64,000 nt of DNA from an uncultured Pirellulaceae bacterium (GTDB lineage Bacteria; Planctomycetota; Planctomycetia; Pirellulales; Pirellulaceae). Position 1 is the stretch's first letter. Each line of letters begins with the position of its first letter. The stretch spans positions 1-64,000 of the forward strand of contig CALDYR010000041.1 in NCBI GenBank assembly GCA_937944405.1, read 5' to 3'. The position numbers and the translations under genes were made by a program. Below the pieces are notes generated by a model. It had not been told where the DNA came from. It saw only the letters and a list, made by a program, of their open reading frames with translations, and made no database searches. Shown one piece after another: positions 59,688 through 64,000 of the stretch.

Positions 59688-59997
59688 GTGCTTAGTTTAA
59701 CCGATGTATTTCCGCTTCGTAGATTTTTCGCAATGAAAATCAGCTGCCGGTTCACGATTGGCATCGTTTTGCACTATATTAAATGTGTCTCTTCCCACCG
59801 ATCGACTTCCACGGCGTTGTAATAAATGCTGATGATGTGATGACGTGAAACCGCAGCGCACCGCCCTTGGTACTTTTGGGACATCGTCAATGTTGCCTCG
59901 AAGCAAGGGGCTGCACATGGTTCAGCGCCGCGGGTTGGTCACCAACATCAACCAAAGTAGGCTTCTACAATTTGGCCACGTTTTAGTTTATTGAATA

Positions 59998-62900
59998 ATG
60001 CCCCACTTCATATTCACCGCCGGCAAACGTTGCTCCAATAATTACGTTTGGAATGTCAATTTCCAAAAAGCATTTTTGATTTTCGTGGGATTGGTGGCAG
60101 CGCTTGGTAACGCCGCGATCGCCGAAGAACCTGCCGAAAAATTCGTGAAGGCATTGACTGAAAACGGTTACTTTGATGTGGCGATTGAGTATCTCGAAGG
60201 GGCCCAATCGGATGACCTCGTCGAAGCAAGCTATCGTCAACGAATTGCTTTCGAAAAAGCCAAAGTCTTAATTCTCAGCATTCCCAAGGAACGCAACCCT
60301 CAGAAGCGCGAACAACGGCTCGACCAAGCAAACCGTTTACTGTCCGCGTATTCCAAACAGTTAAGCGATCCCGACGAAAGCTTAGAAGTTGAGGAAATTG
60401 GTGCCAACATCAAGATCAATCGAGCAGAGACCTTTATCAGGCACTCTGAAAACCAACGACTGACCGAAAATGAAAAACAAGAGCTGTTGAAAAAAGCCCA
60501 AGCATTGCTCGATTCCGCCAGACTGCAATTTCAACAGGCGCGTCAGTCGCTGCGAACGCGGATCCAGAATTTCCAGATCGATCCTGAAGATCCTCAAACG
60601 TTTGCAAAAAAGAAACGACTGCAAGAGTCTTATATTCGCGTCCGGACAAAGCTACCTTTGGTGACAGAATTGATCGGCGACACACTGCTGGGAGATTCGG
60701 ATCGGCAACAACAAATGTTTGCCGCAGCGGTCAAAGAAAATCAAGATATCTACGACGACTATCGGGACAAAGGAGCCGCACTATTCGTGTTCGAATCGGT
60801 GATCAACGGAGCCCGCGCGGCGCAGAAATCGGGCGACCACGCGACCGCCCTGTCCATGTTAGAAAACGTATTTTTCTTAGGAGACGGGACGCTTGAACGT
60901 CGTTTAAAGAAAGCGGCGATGCTAATCGCGGTCGACAGTTGGAACGCACTGCCCCCCTATCCCTTTGAAGAGGTTGTGTCGGTGCTGGAAAAACCGATCC
61001 AGCGTCTGAACAAAAGCGAAGTCCGCGATCCCAACTGGCAACGCCTGCAACTGGAATATGCCAAAGCCCAACTAATCAATGCAGCAGATCTGAAGTCCAA
61101 AGGGGGCGCTAAAAACGCGGCGAAGTCGCGCGACCTGAATCGCGAATCAGGAAAGACCATCCGAAAAGTTGCTCGTGCCGCCGGCCCCTATCGCGCCGCT
61201 GCAAGGGCTTTGATCGAACAGTACAACCTCTCGTTTTCACAGCAATCCGACGAAGCAGAAACCAAAGAGATCAAAACGTTCACCGATGCAACAGACCGGG
61301 GCAACGAAATGATCGCCTCTATCGCGGAACTACAGAACGAAATCACTCAGGCCAAACGCGCGCTCCGCAACATCGCTGACGCAAAGAAAAAAGCGGAAAC
61401 CATCGCGCTGATCGAAGAAAACACACAGGCTTTGAACCGTAAAACGGATGAAGCCCTGGCGATGTACGAAACGGCCCTCGCACTGGCCAATGAAGAAACG
61501 CCGCGGTCGGATATCAATTCGGTCCACTACCAACGATCTATTTGTTTCTTTCTTCAGGACAAACCGTTACAGGCGGCCGTGATCGCCGAATTTTTACTCG
61601 ATAAATACCCCACCGTTGACTGGAGCAGGCAAGCCTCCACCTACATCGTCAACGGTTATTCCCAACTACTGGAGTCCGCACCGGCCGATGATCGCGATTA
61701 CGAAACAGAGAAACTGAAATCAGCCTGTCGAGAGATATGTCGTCGATGGCCAGGTTCGGACGAAGCCTCTCGAGCAGCAAGCAAAATGACGCAGATCGCG
61801 CTCAAAGCCAGCGACGCAGCAACCGCCGAAGAGTTTTTCGAACAAGTCTCACAATCTGCGCCCGCCAAAAACGCGTTAGCGTCGGCTTTAGGACAAAAAC
61901 TATGGTACGACTATCGCACCAAAAAAGATCTGCCGGAAGAAGATCGACAACAGCAATTAACTAAAATTCAGCTTTTGTTGACAGATGCAACCAGCGGTGC
62001 GGGCGGCACGATCGATTACGCGACAGCAAATGCGGCATTGTCATTGGTGGATGTTCTGGTGACGCAAAAGCAATTCGATGCGGCTCTCAAACAATTGGAA
62101 ACCGGACCTGTCGCCCCGCTGGATTTGGTCAATCAAAAGCACCCTGCGATCTCCGATCCGCGGTACGCCAGTCGCTACCGCCAAAACACTTACCGATCTG
62201 CACTACAGATTTATTTGGGAACGCTAGGAGGCGACACGGCCAATTTTAATGCGACGATCGACAAAGCCAGCGGCGTCATCTCGGCGATGAAGTCCGAACT
62301 GGAATCCAGCAAGGATCCGCATGCGGCCGCCAAACTGACCGCTATTTATCGAATCGTTGCAAGTCAATTAAACACTCATTTTGAGAGTCTTCAATCGCTT
62401 GACGATCGCAAAAAACTTGTGACGGGTTTGGCAGATTTTTTAGCGAGAATCGAACGCCAATCTTCTGATGCTTCGACGGTTATTTGGTGTGGTTCGACGC
62501 TGCGGAACATTGCTTCGACGTTGGTCCAAGAGGGCGCCAAATCCGAATCCGCCCCTTTGTTCAAACAAGCCGTTTCGGCGTTCGACCGCGCCGAAAAAAT
62601 GGGCATCAAAGAGCCCAATCTTAAACTCGCATTGCGTCAACAGCGCGCGTTGGCGTTACGTGGTAGCGCGGACTACCAAGGCGCTGTCGACGCATTTATC
62701 GAACTGTTGAAGGAAAATTCCGCCGTCAATCTCCAGATCGATGCTGCCGAAACATTGCAGATGTGGGGCGCATCAAAATCCAACAAAGACGCCTACGTCA
62801 AAGCCATGATGGGTACCGGAAAGTACAAAGACGGCAAACGTGAAAAAAACGCAATCTGGGGCTGGCGAAAACTTGTACAAGTCACCCGCAACAAAGAAAA

Positions 62901-63102
62901 GCTAAACAGCATCTACCGAACCGCGATTTACAACTCGGTTAAATCTCGTTTTGAATACGGCGTACTGGCCAACAACAGAAAAGCGATCGAATCTTCGTTA
63001 AGCGAATTAGAAAAGTCACTTCAGCGTTTTGAATTCTTACAAACAGGGCCATGGTCGAAGAAGTTCGACGACTTGGTCGCGGCAATAAAAAGCAAACTCT
63101 AA
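59998..63102 (+). CDS. Large exported TPR/coiled-coil repeat protein
   Basis: 1034 aa; signal-like N-terminus (FLIFVGLVAALGNAAIAEEPAEKFVKALTENGYFDVAIEYLEGA), many helical TPR-like units. Confidence 0.75.
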   Translation: MPHFIFTAGKRCSNNYVWNVNFQKAFLIFVGLVAALGNAAIAEEPAEKFVKALTENGYFDVAIEYLEGAQSDDLVEASYRQRIAFEKAKVLILSIPKERNPQKREQRLDQANRLLSAYSKQLSDPDESLEVEEIGANIKINRAETFIRHSENQRLTENEKQELLKKAQALLDSARLQFQQARQSLRTRIQNFQIDPEDPQTFAKKKRLQESYIRVRTKLPLVTELIGDTLLGDSDRQQQMFAAAVKENQDIYDDYRDKGAALFVFESVINGARAAQKSGDHATALSMLENVFFLGDGTLERRLKKAAMLIAVDSWNALPPYPFEEVVSVLEKPIQRLNKSEVRDPNWQRLQLEYAKAQLINAADLKSKGGAKNAAKSRDLNRESGKTIRKVARAAGPYRAAARALIEQYNLSFSQQSDEAETKEIKTFTDATDRGNEMIASIAELQNEITQAKRALRNIADAKKKAETIALIEENTQALNRKTDEALAMYETALALANEETPRSDINSVHYQRSICFFLQDKPLQAAVIAEFLLDKYPTVDWSRQASTYIVNGYSQLLESAPADDRDYETEKLKSACREICRRWPGSDEASRAASKMTQIALKASDAATAEEFFEQVSQSAPAKNALASALGQKLWYDYRTKKDLPEEDRQQQLTKIQLLLTDATSGAGGTIDYATANAALSLVDVLVTQKQFDAALKQLETGPVAPLDLVNQKHPAISDPRYASRYRQNTYRSALQIYLGTLGGDTANFNATIDKASGVISAMKSELESSKDPHAAAKLTAIYRIVASQLNTHFESLQSLDDRKKLVTGLADFLARIERQSSDASTVIWCGSTLRNIASTLVQEGAKSESAPLFKQAVSAFDRAEKMGIKEPNLKLALRQQRALALRGSADYQGAVDAFIELLKENSAVNLQIDAAETLQMWGASKSNKDAYVKAMMGTGKYKDGKREKNAIWGWRKLVQVTRNKEKLNSIYRTAIYNSVKSRFEYGVLANNRKAIESSLSELEKSLQRFEFLQTGPWSKKFDDLVAAIKSKL

Positions 63103-63111
63103 GTCCTCTCC

Positions 63112-64000
63112 ATGAAATCACAACAATTTTTAATTTTGTGGCTGTTGATCGTATTCGCATCGACCGGCGCACCATCAACCAATGTTTTGGCCCAAGGTCG
63201 TGATACCGTTTACCGCTCAAACGGCAGGGCTGGGTCGATAAAAATAACAGGCAAAGTCATCGACATGTCCCCGACTGAAATCGTTGTGGAATCCAAAGGC
63301 GCGTCAACAAAAATTCCCGCCTCAGAAATTCGAAGCGTGATTTACTCGGGTCAATCGAGCGCGATTACTAGGACCGCAGAACGAATCAATGCAGGCAATT
63401 ACGCTCAGGGACTGGAAGAAGTTGGAAAGATCGAAGACAAGGGCAACTTTTACGTGGCGCATGAACTAGCGTACCTGAAAGCCTACGCCGAAGGCCATCT
63501 CGCATTGCAAGGTTCCTTCGGAGCACGCAAGGCCGGCACCAGCCTCAACAATTTTCTCACGAAATATAAAAAGAGCTACCACTTCGCTCCCGCCACCGAA
63601 CTCAAAGGACGATTGCTTTATGCGCTGAAATTTCTTGACCTTGCGAAAGCAGAATTTAAGTTATTGACCCAATCTAATTGGCCTCAGTACGTGATCAAGG
63701 GGCACTACCATTTAGCGCAAACCGCGATCGCGCAGAATAATTTCGATGAAGCCGCCGCACAGTGCCAACAAATCATCGGCTTCCCCGACAATGACGACAC
63801 GTCCCCGACCTATCAATTACTGGCAAAGTGCGTTCAAGCGAAAGCCCAATGCCTTGCCGGCAATCCCGGTACCGCCGAAGATGACATTAAACGAATCATC
63901 AAAGTCGAAAACCCCGATAATCAAGCGGTGTTTGCTGCGGCTTATAACGCTCTGGGGGTTTGCTATTTAAAATCCGGTCAGTTAAAAGAAGCGCGGGAAA
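63112..64000 (+). CDS. Exported TPR protein, truncated by window end
   Basis: ATG at 63112, open to the window edge: MKSQQFLILWLLIVFASTGAPSTNVLAQGRDTVYRSNGRAGSIKITGKVIDMSPTEIVVESKG...YHLAQTAIAQNNFDEAAAQCQQI. Not in the supplied ORF track. Confidence 0.7.
   Translation, partial: MKSQQFLILWLLIVFASTGAPSTNVLAQGRDTVYRSNGRAGSIKITGKVIDMSPTEIVVESKGASTKIPASEIRSVIYSGQSSAITRTAERINAGNYAQGLEEVGKIEDKGNFYVAHELAYLKAYAEGHLALQGSFGARKAGTSLNNFLTKYKKSYHFAPATELKGRLLYALKFLDLAKAEFKLLTQSNWPQYVIKGHYHLAQTAIAQNNFDEAAAQCQQIIGFPDNDDTSPTYQLLAKCVQAKAQCLAGNPGTAEDDIKRIIKVENPDNQAVFAAAYNALGVCYLKSGQLKEARE

Noticed and set aside
1-64000. CRISPR array, tRNA, rRNA, prophage
   Set aside because: No regularly spaced direct repeats, no cloverleaf-like or rRNA signature and no phage structural genes were seen by eye; a tool-based scan (tRNAscan-SE, Infernal, CRISPRCasFinder) was not possible.

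Overview
The window appears to be a chromosomal segment from a planctomycete-like bacterium (inference from protein style and gene content). It is mostly housekeeping genes with a few accessory patches. Well-supported genes: EF-G, betaine-lipid synthesis (btaA-btaB), sufS, floA-like flotillin, prc/ctp protease, an FHA-GAF-sigma54 activator, an MscK-like channel split over two ORFs, an arsR-pstS-pstC-pstA-pstB cluster, a Ski2-like helicase, hemH, HIT protein, aguA/aguB, bioD, an ABC-2 exporter whose permease carries a propeller-like insert, hisG, a hisC-hisB fusion, ribH, nusB, ftsY, mdh, a pair of overlapping membrane-anchored unknowns, and two TPR proteins (the last cut by the window edge). 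Accessory or decayed parts: a ParE-like ORF at the left edge, a dead IS5-type transposase and an IS4-type transposase tail flanking a sulfotransferase, and a decayed TolC-type gene. The most interesting non-coding signals are (i) a dispersed, internally palindromic intergenic repeat with about five copies, (ii) a ~136 bp nested inverted-repeat (MITE-like) element at 47016-47151, and (iii) an ArsR-type operator-like palindrome and an orphan intrinsic terminator upstream of the arsR-pst cluster. No CRISPR array, rRNA or tRNA was recognised by eye.
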